Source: an uncultured Prevotella sp. (GTDB lineage Bacteria; Bacteroidota; Bacteroidia; Bacteroidales; Bacteroidaceae). Taken from it: a stretch of 64,000 bases of DNA. Within the stretch, counting starts at the first letter, position 1. Every line of letters starts with the position of its first letter. The notes below the pieces were generated by a model that searched no databases, was not told the DNA's origin, and worked only from the letters and a program-made list of their open reading frames with translations. The stretch lies in the NCBI GenBank assembly GCA_946404405.1, contig CAMJDL010000014.1, positions 1 to 64,000 on the forward strand, read 5' to 3'. Shown here piece by piece: positions 52,598 through 61,830 of the stretch. Made by a program: the position numbers and the translations under genes.

Positions 52598-54499
52598 TTA
52601 AAAAACTATTATTTCATTATCTTTTCTAATAAGCCTGCCGTCACTCCCAACACGAATTGTCGTATCAATGCCAAGTCTGGTCAAGTGAACTTTTTCATGA
52701 TCCATTGTAAGTACCGTGGCAGTATCTGCTTTCTTTGGATTGGCACCAGTTCTAACTATGTCACAATTCGGCACATCGGACAGTGTGCCGCACAGGAATC
52801 CTATCTGCGTCATTCCTAGCATATCTGACTTGGCTATGCAGTCCGAATGATTATGCCCATTGAGGAACAGAACCCTTCCCCCTCCATCAAACCTGTAATT
52901 GAGTGTGACAGGAGCAAGGCTTGTCGCGTCGTCAAGTCCCCATCCCTCTAAGTCACTGTGCCTCTCAGTACAGTTTTTCTTTCCATAGGGATAAACGGTC
53001 TTATTTATGGTTCCTCCATTAATATACTTGTCAACTATCTGCGCTATAATGTTCTTATCGCTTGTGTGATCGTCAGGATTGATATCATATCTGACCTCAA
53101 ACTCTATGCTGTTGCCTCGGTACGGATTATGGAAGCGTGTCTCTGTGGCATACCTTGCGCCCAATAAGGTATTCCCACCATAAAGCAGCGGGTAATGCTG
53201 TGCTATAATAACATCGTAACCAAGCGACTTTGCCTCATTCAACTTGACGACAAGCCAGTCGAGCTGAGCCTGCCTGTACCAGACATAGTATCTGACCATC
53301 TTGTATCTCGGATTGTATTCATAGTGATAGTCAGTCCTGACTCCACCATTCTCTGTCCATGCCCGTCCTCCTGGAGACTGGATATATTGAACTGCAACTT
53401 CCTCTTTACAGAAAAAGGAATGTTTGGTATGGCCTGGGATATTTACATATTCGCCCTGCGTATAACTTCTCGCAGCAAGATTGTCATAGCTGGAGTCATA
53501 GGGAGCAACAGGTTCCCAATAATTTGTATCAAACTCATCACCGCTATCATAGGGATATAGCATAATTAGCCTGAGATTGTATGGGGTAAAGTCATGATAA
53601 TAATAACACTTGTTTTCCTGATATTCGCCACTTTTCAAGAATCCCCTGTCTACCGAAGGCTTGACAAACCTTTCATACAATTCCTCTTCACTTTTGCAAT
53701 ACCTGACATAGCTGCTGTTTGTTCCAACATCATGGTTACCAGGTGTCATAAACAGAGGTTTTCCCACAGCATCGATTATTTTTTTATTAGCGGAATAGTT
53801 ATCAGTTCCAGGATCGGGGTTGTTGCCAAAGTCGCCAAGATGCAACACGGCATCAATGGTGGAAAAGGCTAATGCTGCATCTATCGCATTCTTAAAGGAG
53901 TCCGTCAGTTCATGGGTGTCGGTTGTAATCATCAACTGCAGTCTCTTGCTTATTACAGGATTGCCGAAGGATTCACCCATCACATTAGGAACGGCATCAT
54001 TCTCGATTATCTCCTGTTTTTCTGAGTTTCTTTCACACACTGTACCTCTATTGCCACTTGACACAGATCCACCTGTAGACAAAAAACCATCTATATACAG
54101 AGTTCTATTCTTGCCATAAGCAAGGATGATATTGTCGTTCTTATCAAGGACGGCAAATAATAAGTTATCATCATTTATATGGGAGACAAATCTTCCAGGG
54201 AGGCTGTCTTCCGAGAGTGCGCCACCTGGTATATGGAACTGTTTCTCATTGTCGTAGTACAGCAGGATATTATTCAAGCTATCAAGAAGTGCAAATGGAA
54301 AAATTGACTCTTCATAATTAATCATTCTAGGGAGTTCCTTAATCTCACAAGGAAGACTGTCAACAGACACATGACCATACGGTATGCGTAGTACCTTGTC
54401 CTTGTCATAATAGAACAGGATGTTGTCATTTTTATCAACTACAGCAAATTCAACTGAATTATGTTCGACATACCTTGCATACTCATTTACAGATTCCAT
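52598..54499 (-). CDS. Metallophosphoesterase with three N-terminal phage-like repeats
   Basis: The N-terminal 150 residues hold three repeats of about 45 residues with the pattern FAVVDKNDNILFYYDKD, FALLDSLNNILLYYDNE and FAVLDKNDNIILAYGKN. From about residue 188 follows a calcineurin-like phosphoesterase: TTDTHE, HLGDFGNN, TPGNHDVG, IIAQHYPLLYG and LNGHNHSD give the five metal-binding blocks. There is no signal peptide in its 633 residues. Repeats of this kind occur in tail-associated proteins of gut phages. The 12-base gap to the next gene suggests a two-gene unit, perhaps a phage remnant. Confidence 0.75.
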   Translation of the reverse strand: MESVNEYARYVEHNSVEFAVVDKNDNILFYYDKDKVLRIPYGHVSVDSLPCEIKELPRMINYEESIFPFALLDSLNNILLYYDNEKQFHIPGGALSEDSLPGRFVSHINDDNLLFAVLDKNDNIILAYGKNRTLYIDGFLSTGGSVSSGNRGTVCERNSEKQEIIENDAVPNVMGESFGNPVISKRLQLMITTDTHELTDSFKNAIDAALAFSTIDAVLHLGDFGNNPDPGTDNYSANKKIIDAVGKPLFMTPGNHDVGTNSSYVRYCKSEEELYERFVKPSVDRGFLKSGEYQENKCYYYHDFTPYNLRLIMLYPYDSGDEFDTNYWEPVAPYDSSYDNLAARSYTQGEYVNIPGHTKHSFFCKEEVAVQYIQSPGGRAWTENGGVRTDYHYEYNPRYKMVRYYVWYRQAQLDWLVVKLNEAKSLGYDVIIAQHYPLLYGGNTLLGARYATETRFHNPYRGNSIEFEVRYDINPDDHTSDKNIIAQIVDKYINGGTINKTVYPYGKKNCTERHSDLEGWGLDDATSLAPVTLNYRFDGGGRVLFLNGHNHSDCIAKSDMLGMTQIGFLCGTLSDVPNCDIVRTGANPKKADTATVLTMDHEKVHLTRLGIDTTIRVGSDGRLIRKDNEIIVF

Positions 54500-54582
54500 A
54501 ATGCCTCCACTCTTTGTAACATTTTGACTATCTCTTGGTTACTACTCAGTCATACACCCATGGCTGAGTTACGCAAATCGAA

Positions 54583-56235
54583 TCAGCATTTCCCGCAAAC
54601 CGGCCAGGGCTTGAGCTGCTTGAAGAAGTCGTTGCCCTTGTCGTCGACGAGGATGAAGGCGGGGAAGTCGACCACATCGATCTTCCAGATAGCCTCCATA
54701 CCGAGTTCGGGATACTCCACGCACTCAATTGACTTGATGCTCGACTGCGAAAGGACGGCAGCCACACCGCCGATGCTTCCGAGGTAGAAGCCGCCATGCT
54801 TCTGGCAGGCATCGGTGACGACCTGCGAGCGGTTGCCCTTGGCAATCATCACGAGCGAGGCACCTAACGACTGGAACTCATCGACGTAGGGGTCCATACG
54901 GTTGGCCGTCGTCGGGCCCATCGAACCGCAGGGATAGCCCTCCGGCGTCTTGGCGGGTCCGGCGTAGAGCACGGGATATTTCTTGAAGTAGTCGGGCATC
55001 GGCTCACCGGCATCAATGCGAGCCTTCAGCTTAGCGTGGGCAATGTCGCGGGCCACGATGATGGTGCCTTTCAGGTTGACGCGGGTAGAGACGGGGTACT
55101 TCGACAGTTCCTTGCGGACGGCGTCGATACCCTCGTTCAGGTCGATCTCGATGGTGTTCTGTCCCTCGCCAGCCTTGGCAAACTCTGCGGGAATCAGCTC
55201 AGAAGGGTTCGAATCCATCTTCTCGAGCCAGATTCCATCCTTATTAATCTTTGCCTTGATGTTACGGTCGGCAGAGCAGCTGACGCCCATACCGATGGGG
55301 CACGAGGCACCATGACGCGGCAGACGGATGACACGGATGTCATGAGCCAGATGCTTACCGCCGAACTGTGCACCGAGACCGATCTTCTGAGCCTCAACGA
55401 GCAGCTTCTGCTCGAGGTCGACGTCGCGGAAGGCACGGCCCGTCTCGTCGCCCGTCGTGGGCAGCGAGTCGTAGTACTTAATCGATGCGAGCTTCACCGT
55501 CAGCAGGTTCTTCTCAGCACTCGTGCCACCGATAACGAAGGCGATATGATAAGGCGGACAGGCAGCCGTGCCGAGGCTCTTCATCTTCTCGACGAGGAAC
55601 GGAATGAGCGTGCCCTCGTTCTGGATGGTGGCCTTGGTCATGGGGTAGAAGTAGGTCTTGTTGGCCGAGCCGCCACCCTTGGCCACCATGACGAAGCGAT
55701 ACTCAGCGCCCTCGGTGGCCTCGATGTCAATCTGCGCGGGCAGGTTGCAACGGGTGTTCACCTCGTCGTACATCGTCAGCGGGGCATTCTGCGAGTAGCG
55801 CAGGTTGTCCTGGGTGAAGGTATTGTAGACACCGAGCGAGAGAGCCTCCTCGTCCTCGAAGCCCGTCCATACCTGCTGGCCCTTCTCACCGTGGATGATG
55901 GCGGTGCCGGTGTCCTGACAGAAGGGCAGGATGCCACGAGCTGCCACATCGGCATTGCGCAGGAACTGCATGGCCACATACTTGTCGTTCTCAGAAGCCT
56001 CAGGGTCGCTGAGGATGGCAGCCACCTGCAGGTTGTGCTCACGGCGCAGCATGAACTCCACATCGTGGAAGGCCTGCTGAGCCAGCAGCGTCAGTGCCTC
56101 CTTCGACACCTTAATGATTTCCTTGCCCTCAAACTCGGCGGTGGTCACGCCTTCCTTCGACAGCAGTCTGTACTCGGTCTTGTCTTCGCCCAACTGAAAC
56201 ATCGGGGCGTACTTGAAATCTACTACGTTTGACAT
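54583..56235 (-). CDS. fumA: Fumarate hydratase class I (iron-sulfur)
   Basis: Interconverts fumarate and malate with a 4Fe-4S cluster. The 550-residue length fits the single-chain form. Cluster-cysteine regions are visible: [33 protein letters not shown] and [22 protein letters not shown]. The C-terminal beta domain has GNRSQVV and [14 protein letters not shown]. It follows the fic gene after a 38-base gap and may be read from the hflX operon or from its own promoter. Confidence 0.96.
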   Translation of the reverse strand: MSNVVDFKYAPMFQLGEDKTEYRLLSKEGVTTAEFEGKEIIKVSKEALTLLAQQAFHDVEFMLRREHNLQVAAILSDPEASENDKYVAMQFLRNADVAARGILPFCQDTGTAIIHGEKGQQVWTGFEDEEALSLGVYNTFTQDNLRYSQNAPLTMYDEVNTRCNLPAQIDIEATEGAEYRFVMVAKGGGSANKTYFYPMTKATIQNEGTLIPFLVEKMKSLGTAACPPYHIAFVIGGTSAEKNLLTVKLASIKYYDSLPTTGDETGRAFRDVDLEQKLLVEAQKIGLGAQFGGKHLAHDIRVIRLPRHGASCPIGMGVSCSADRNIKAKINKDGIWLEKMDSNPSELIPAEFAKAGEGQNTIEIDLNEGIDAVRKELSKYPVSTRVNLKGTIIVARDIAHAKLKARIDAGEPMPDYFKKYPVLYAGPAKTPEGYPCGSMGPTTANRMDPYVDEFQSLGASLVMIAKGNRSQVVTDACQKHGGFYLGSIGGVAAVLSQSSIKSIECVEYPELGMEAIWKIDVVDFPAFILVDDKGNDFFKQLKPWPVCGKC

Positions 56236-56273
56236 AAAAAGTTTTCTTTAAGTATTTGTTTAATTGTTAACTA

Positions 56274-57053
56274 TCAAAAGAACATCACCGGGCGCGAGTT
56301 GCGCTTTTTCTGGCCTATCTCGCTGTTCATACGGCCAATGGCCACCCGGAAGAAGAATGCCACCAGATACTCATCCGTACCCTCGGTCCTGACTTGTCGC
56401 AAAGCCTGAATATAGTCAGCGCGGTCGTCAAGGGTAATGATAAGAAGCGGATGTCCTGCACACAGCAAAATGAAGTTGCTGAGCAGCCGACCGGTTCGAC
56501 CGTTTCCATCGCGGAAGGGATGCAGATACTCGAAGAATCCGTGCCAGCGGGCAGCCACCACCAGCGGATGCTGACCATCAGTCAGTGCCCGCCGGGTGGA
56601 CTCCATCAGCGCCGGCACACGGGCTATCAGCTGCTCGTGGTCGCCAAAGACGGTATCGCCGGCCACCATATCTTCAGTGGTGTATTCACCTGCCACAGCC
56701 CCTGATGCCCTGTAGGCCAAGGTATGCTCAGTCAGCAGGCGATTGGTCTCCTTCAGCAGCGTTTCGTCGAACGGCAGGTGCAGGTGGCTCACCACATAGT
56801 CGAAAGCCCGGAAGTGGTCAGCCATCTCGGCACACTCCAGCAGACTGTGCCCGACAGGAACCATCGCCATACCCTGTTCGCGGAGAATACGGGTGTCATC
56901 GACGGTAAACGAATTGCCCTCGATGGCACAGGAATGGGCCGAGAACAGAATCTCGTTGTACTCCATCCACTGCTCACGGCTCATCTTGCCAGCCACTTGC
57001 TGCTGGTAGAGTTGACGCACTCGCTCGTATTCCTCTATTTCGCTCTCAAACAT
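56274..57053 (-). CDS. fic: Fic-family protein with N-terminal inhibitory motif
   Basis: Fic enzymes modify target proteins, mostly by adding AMP to Ser, Thr or Tyr. The core HPFRDGNGRTGR is complete, with His178 as catalytic base. SCAIEGN at residues 41-47 matches the (S/T)xxxE(G/N) inhibitory helix, with Glu45 expected to block ATP unless displaced; this places it in the self-inhibited class. The length of 259 residues is short, with no extra DNA-binding domain. It begins 6 bases after the M16 gene ends. No antitoxin gene is needed or seen. Confidence 0.92.
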   Translation of the reverse strand: MFESEIEEYERVRQLYQQQVAGKMSREQWMEYNEILFSAHSCAIEGNSFTVDDTRILREQGMAMVPVGHSLLECAEMADHFRAFDYVVSHLHLPFDETLLKETNRLLTEHTLAYRASGAVAGEYTTEDMVAGDTVFGDHEQLIARVPALMESTRRALTDGQHPLVVAARWHGFFEYLHPFRDGNGRTGRLLSNFILLCAGHPLLIITLDDRADYIQALRQVRTEGTDEYLVAFFFRVAIGRMNSEIGQKKRNSRPVMFF

Positions 57054-57059
57054 CTTCTA

Positions 57060-59969
57060 TCAGTATCCAAAAATCTCAGCTGTCGAAATGCGCTTTACAG
57101 GACCATACTTCTGCAAGGCAGCCATATCGAGTTCACGCTCGTTGCCGAGGATGATATAGCGGTAGGGCTTGCGGGCTATCTGCTGCTGCTCGAAGTCGAC
57201 GATGTCCTTCATCGTCAGGCCGGGCAGGGCGGCATAGATTTTCTCGTTCAGGTCGTAGTCGATATCCAAGTCGCGGGCGTTGATCCAGGCATTGATGAGC
57301 CCGAACTTCGTGGTGCGCAGGCTGGCCAACTGCTTCGTCAGGGCCTCCTTGGCAATCTGGAATGAGGCATCGCTCTGGGGGATGGTGTCGAGGATGGTGT
57401 GGAAGTGGCTCACGCAGTCCATCATCTTGTCGTTCTGGGTGATGATGTGTGTGAAGAAGTCCTCCGTCTGGTCCTTATAGCCGGGACGGCGGTACATGGC
57501 CCAGGCGTTATAGGCCAGGCCACGGGTCTCGCGCATCTCCTGGAACACCACCGTGTTCATACCGCCGCCGAAGTACTCATTGAACAGTGCCTGGACGGCA
57601 ACCTCGTCGACATTCCACGGGCGCTGCTCGTTATGATACATACGCATATAGATGTTCTTGGCATCGTAGGGAGCAATGAGAATCTCGCTCTCCGGCGTAG
57701 GCTGCGTGACATAATGCTTGTTAGCTGGTGAAGGGTGAAAGGTGAAGGGTGATGGGAGGGATGAGAAATGAGAGGCAAGAGCTTCCTCCAGGTCCTCCTC
57801 GTCCATCGGTCCATAATATAATAAGGTGTGCTCATACTGGCTGAGGTTCTTCAGCAGGTCGAGCAGCTCCTGCGGATTCGTCTGGCGCAACTGGGCAGTG
57901 GTCAGAAGATTGCGCTGGGAGTTGTAGGGGCCATAGACACCGTAGTTGAACAGGCAGTCAAAGCAGGTGCGCTGGTCGAGCTTGGCATCGGCACGGGCCT
58001 TATCAAGTAGACCGACATACATATCATAGGCATCCTGGTCGACCTTGGCGTTCTGAAGCAGGTCTTCGAGCAGCGCCAGTGCCTCGGCCATGTTCTCGCC
58101 AAGACCACTCAACGTGACATTGATGACGCGTTCACCCACATTGATGTTAAATTCGCAGGCCAGCTTGTAGAACTGCTGTTTTACCTGTTGGGGCGTCAAC
58201 TTGTCGGTTCCCAGATATTCCAGATAGTCGGCAGCGTAGTCATAACGGACGTCGGCCTGCTTGCCGAACTCATAGCGGAACGACAGCTGGAAGCGGCCGT
58301 TCTCCGTGTTCTGGACATACACGTAAGGCAAGCCTTTGTCTGTGGATCCAAAGGTCAGGTCGCGCTTGAAATCGACAAACTTCGGCTCGATGGGCTTCAC
58401 CTGGGCAGCCTGGATGTCCTTCACGAACTGGCTCACGTTGTCGCGGTTGGCGGCAATCGGCGTAATGGCTGGCTTGTCGATCTTCTTCTCGTTGGGGTCA
58501 ACACCCTGACGCTTGTAGACGGCGGCATAGCCGTCAGTGAAGTGGCGGGCGGCGAAGTCCGCAATCTGCTCCTTGGTCATACATTCCAACCGCTGCAGAC
58601 GGTTGGCCACCTGCTCCCACGGTGTGCCGATGATGAAGGCATCGACAAACATATCGGCCCGCGACTGGTTGTTCTCGAGGGCGTTGTAGTACTGCAGCTT
58701 CAGGTTGTTGATGACCGACGGCAACAGGTCGTCGCTGAACTCACCCTTCTTCAGCTTGCCAATCTCTTCGAGCAGCAGCTGGCGCACCTCGTCGAGCGTC
58801 TGACCCTCCTTAGGCGTGCCGGCCAGGATGAACATCGAGTAGTCCATCAGTGCCTCTACCCCACCCCATGAGCTAAGCATCTTCATCTGCTGGTTGATGT
58901 CGAGGTCGATGAGTCCGGCAGTGCCGTTGCTGAGCATGTGCTCAATGACCTGCAGGGTGTCGTTCTGTAGCGACGCACCGCGGTCGAAGCGCCAGCCCAA
59001 CCACAGCTGCTCAGCCTCGGGACCGATGACGGCAGTGTCCTGTGGCTCGGTGTACACGGGCTGTTCGGGGAACGTGGGCTGGGCAATGTCGTCGCCGGGT
59101 TTCCACTGTCCGAAGTACTTGTCGATAGTGGCTATCACCTCGTCGGGGTTGAAGTCGCCAGCCATGCAGATGGCCACGTTGTTGGGCACATACCACTTGG
59201 CGAAGTAGTTCTTGATGTTCGTAATCGAGGGATTCTTCAGATGCTCCTGCGTACCGATGGTGGTCTGCAGACCGTAGGGGTGCGTCGGACAGAGCTTGCG
59301 GCTCAGGGCCTCATAGAGCTTGCGCACATCCTGCGTCAGTCCGATGTTGTACTCCTCGTAGACAGCCTCCAGCTCGGTGTGGAAGCCGCGGATGACCATA
59401 TTCTGGAAACGGTCAGACTGGATCTTCGCCCAGTTCTCGACTTCGTTCGAGGGAATGTCCTCCGTGTAGCAGGTCACGTCGTTCGACGTGTAGGCATTCG
59501 TTCCCTCAGCACCGATGGCAGCCATCAGCTTGTCGTACTCGTTGGGAATGAAGTACTGGGCAGCCACCTGCGATACGCTGTCGATGCCGCGGTAAGCGGC
59601 GCGGCGCTCCGCGGGGTCCGTCAGCTTGCGGTACTGCTCGTAACGCTGCTCGATGTCGGCCAGCAGCGGTGCCTCAGCCGTCGAGTCGGTCACGCCAAAC
59701 TTACCCGTGCCCTTGAACATCAGGTGCTCCAGGTAGTGGGCCAGACCGGTGGTCTCAGCCGGGTCGTTCTTCGAACCAGTACGCACGGCAATGAACGTCT
59801 GTATCCTCGGCTGTTCCTTGTTCACACTGAGGTAGACCTTCAGTCCGTTGTCCAGCGTATAGATACGTGTCTGCGACAAATCGCCTTTAACACTTTCGTA
59901 TTTGTACTTCTCACAGGCGGTCAGCCCAAGCAGCACCAGAGCGGCTGCAAACAATACTTTCAGTTTCAT
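57060..59969 (-). CDS. M16-family zinc peptidase lipoprotein
   Basis: A 969-residue protein of four M16 (insulinase/pitrilysin) domains. The N-terminus has a lipobox LTAC with Cys19, so it is anchored in a membrane. The first domain has the zinc motif HYLEH (His78, Glu81, His82); the later domains are non-catalytic or structural. I start at the ATG at 59969, because the lipoprotein signal begins there and earlier in-frame ATGs lie in the upstream gene. A segment encoded by 57717-57772 (SHFSSLPSPFTFHPSPANK) is repeat-derived. Its role is probably peptide turnover in the periplasm. Confidence 0.93.
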   Translation of the reverse strand: MKLKVLFAAALVLLGLTACEKYKYESVKGDLSQTRIYTLDNGLKVYLSVNKEQPRIQTFIAVRTGSKNDPAETTGLAHYLEHLMFKGTGKFGVTDSTAEAPLLADIEQRYEQYRKLTDPAERRAAYRGIDSVSQVAAQYFIPNEYDKLMAAIGAEGTNAYTSNDVTCYTEDIPSNEVENWAKIQSDRFQNMVIRGFHTELEAVYEEYNIGLTQDVRKLYEALSRKLCPTHPYGLQTTIGTQEHLKNPSITNIKNYFAKWYVPNNVAICMAGDFNPDEVIATIDKYFGQWKPGDDIAQPTFPEQPVYTEPQDTAVIGPEAEQLWLGWRFDRGASLQNDTLQVIEHMLSNGTAGLIDLDINQQMKMLSSWGGVEALMDYSMFILAGTPKEGQTLDEVRQLLLEEIGKLKKGEFSDDLLPSVINNLKLQYYNALENNQSRADMFVDAFIIGTPWEQVANRLQRLECMTKEQIADFAARHFTDGYAAVYKRQGVDPNEKKIDKPAITPIAANRDNVSQFVKDIQAAQVKPIEPKFVDFKRDLTFGSTDKGLPYVYVQNTENGRFQLSFRYEFGKQADVRYDYAADYLEYLGTDKLTPQQVKQQFYKLACEFNINVGERVINVTLSGLGENMAEALALLEDLLQNAKVDQDAYDMYVGLLDKARADAKLDQRTCFDCLFNYGVYGPYNSQRNLLTTAQLRQTNPQELLDLLKNLSQYEHTLLYYGPMDEEDLEEALASHFSSLPSPFTFHPSPANKHYVTQPTPESEILIAPYDAKNIYMRMYHNEQRPWNVDEVAVQALFNEYFGGGMNTVVFQEMRETRGLAYNAWAMYRRPGYKDQTEDFFTHIITQNDKMMDCVSHFHTILDTIPQSDASFQIAKEALTKQLASLRTTKFGLINAWINARDLDIDYDLNEKIYAALPGLTMKDIVDFEQQQIARKPYRYIILGNERELDMAALQKYGPVKRISTAEIFGY
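57717..57772 (-). other. In-frame TGAAGGG-type repeat insertion in the M16 gene
   Basis: Several imperfect units (GGTGAAGG, GTGAAAG, GTGAAGG, GTGATGG, GATGAGAAATGAGAG on the plus strand) encode a Ser/Pro/Phe-rich loop between EEALA and the HYVTQPTPE segment. Confidence 0.65.
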
Positions 59970-59976
59970 ATAACAA

Positions 59977-61830
59977 TCAGTTTTCGTAATCAATTTCATG
60001 ATCCAGCTTCTCAAGGAAGTCATCGTACACATCCTGGTCGACATCGCCCAGACTGAATTCCTTCTCGGCATCCTTGCGGATTTCGGCAATCCATGCACGA
60101 CGGGCACGGACATAGTCTTCGCGGATACGCTCACAAGCCGCCTCGTCAAGCTCGTCCAAGTGGTAATAGTCGAGAATCATCTGGTAGCTCCAGGCCCAGC
60201 GGTAGTCGCTGTAGTGGTTGTTGATGTCGGCAAAGCGGTCGAGCACCTGCGTGATGTTCTCAATCGTGCCCTCCTTGATATCATCAATCAGACGCTGCTC
60301 CTCGGTCACGGGCAGCAGCAGTCCGCTAAGATCAGTCCAGGGTCCCTTGCCAACCTCCGATTTCGGCATACCGAAGAAGCCCTCCTTCACAGCACGCTTC
60401 AGCACGGCTCCCATATAGATGCGCAGGGCGATGTCGTAGTACTTCAGGCCCTTCTGCAGCGACGAGGCGTTGATGACATACTCGTGGAAGTTGTACGACG
60501 ACACGTTGTCGCCACTGGCCTGCCGCAGGGCTTCCAGAATCATGATGCCCTGCATAATCTCGCCGACCGTAAAGGGACTGAGCCAGTCGAAGTTGATAAT
60601 CGACTTCTTCGACTGCTTCGAGCGCTTATCACGCTTCGGCCACTTCTTGATGTCGCGGTACAGTCCGACGGTGGTGATGTTGCGGCCCGGCACGAGATAC
60701 ATCGTCTCGCCGTAAGCTACGAGGTAGCTGAAGGGCAGACAGCGCGTGTCGGGATGGTGCATCAGTTTGCCGAAACAGACGGAGAAAGCACCAATAGTTG
60801 CGGGCATCAGCACATACGAGCCAGAGGCTGTCTTCGTGCCGCGCTCCAGGGTGCCGTAGTGCATCGGTCCCATCTTGTAGGCGTGGTTCGAGAAGTTGGT
60901 GTTCGAGCCGGCATTGTAGAACGAGAACTGTCCGCCGATGAGCAGGCTCGACTTATGGTGACTGGCCGAGAACGGACCGCAGAAGGCGGCGCAGGCCTCG
61001 CCGTTGGCCATATAGGAGTTGGCGAAGAACAGGCTGGCCTCGGCCGTGAAGCCGTTGGTAATCTGACAGGCCTCGCCCACGAAGCAGTCCTGCATCTTGA
61101 CGGAGTTGTTGATGCTGCAGCCGTCGCAGATAATCGAGTTCTCGCAGATGACGCCTGTGCCGATGAACACGCTGGCATCCTCAGAACTGAGGATGGTACA
61201 CTCGTTCAGACGGGCACAGCCGCTGATTTCGCAGTCGCCCTTGATGACGGTGTTCGTAATATCCTTGGTATTGATGATCTTCACGCGGTTGCCGATGATG
61301 CCGCGCTCAGGTGTCGAGATGCGCACCTCGTCATCGATGAGCTGCTTCAGGCGGTTCATCAGTTCGCGGTCGTTGTGATATTTCACCATAAAGGCAGCCA
61401 ACTGTGAGTTCAGTTCGCGGAAGAGCGTCACATTGCCGTCGCCCATCTCGTTGAGCACGGAGATGGTGGAGCCGGCACCGTAGCTGGCGCCCTCGAGCGT
61501 CTCCAATGTCGAGATGTTCGAGATATAGCAGTCGTCGCCGATGGTATAGTTGTTGATGAAGTTACCCACCTTCTCTATCAGACAGTCGTTGCCGACGGTG
61601 ACATTGCGCAGCGTGGCGTCGTTGATGCCCGAATGCTTGAAGAAGCCCTTGGCCACCTCCACCCGCTTGTTGAACTCACCCAGGCGGATGTCACCATAGA
61701 ACATCACGCGGTGGAAATTATAAGGTTTGAAGCCTTCGGCCACCATCACCCGCTGCCAGTCCTCGGCCCAGCAGACATTATTCTCAAGAATCTCAATCTC
61801 GCTTTGTGTCAGTTGTCTGTATTCACTCAT
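59977..61830 (-). CDS. DUF4954 family protein with left-handed beta-helix
   Basis: A 617-residue cytoplasmic protein typical of Bacteroidetes. The N-terminal half has irregular hexapeptide repeats (VTVGNDCLIEKVGNF, YTIGDDCYISNIS, CEISGCARLNECTI), like sugar-nucleotide acyltransferases. The C-terminal half is helical, with conserved tracts such as PFSYLVAYGETMYLVPG and KWPKRDKRSKQ. The function is not established. I choose the ATG at 61830 (MSEYRQLTQ), which overlaps the hflX end by 8 bases; an extension to 61962 would lie inside hflX. It leads into the M16 gene 7 bases on. Confidence 0.88.
   Translation of the reverse strand: MSEYRQLTQSEIEILENNVCWAEDWQRVMVAEGFKPYNFHRVMFYGDIRLGEFNKRVEVAKGFFKHSGINDATLRNVTVGNDCLIEKVGNFINNYTIGDDCYISNISTLETLEGASYGAGSTISVLNEMGDGNVTLFRELNSQLAAFMVKYHNDRELMNRLKQLIDDEVRISTPERGIIGNRVKIINTKDITNTVIKGDCEISGCARLNECTILSSEDASVFIGTGVICENSIICDGCSINNSVKMQDCFVGEACQITNGFTAEASLFFANSYMANGEACAAFCGPFSASHHKSSLLIGGQFSFYNAGSNTNFSNHAYKMGPMHYGTLERGTKTASGSYVLMPATIGAFSVCFGKLMHHPDTRCLPFSYLVAYGETMYLVPGRNITTVGLYRDIKKWPKRDKRSKQSKKSIINFDWLSPFTVGEIMQGIMILEALRQASGDNVSSYNFHEYVINASSLQKGLKYYDIALRIYMGAVLKRAVKEGFFGMPKSEVGKGPWTDLSGLLLPVTEEQRLIDDIKEGTIENITQVLDRFADINNHYSDYRWAWSYQMILDYYHLDELDEAACERIREDYVRARRAWIAEIRKDAEKEFSLGDVDQDVYDDFLEKLDHEIDYEN

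Noticed and set aside
59998..61407. Plus-strand open frame of 469 codons opposite the DUF4954 gene
   Set aside because: It mirrors a well-supported minus-strand family and has no recognisable domain; codon-structure shadow.
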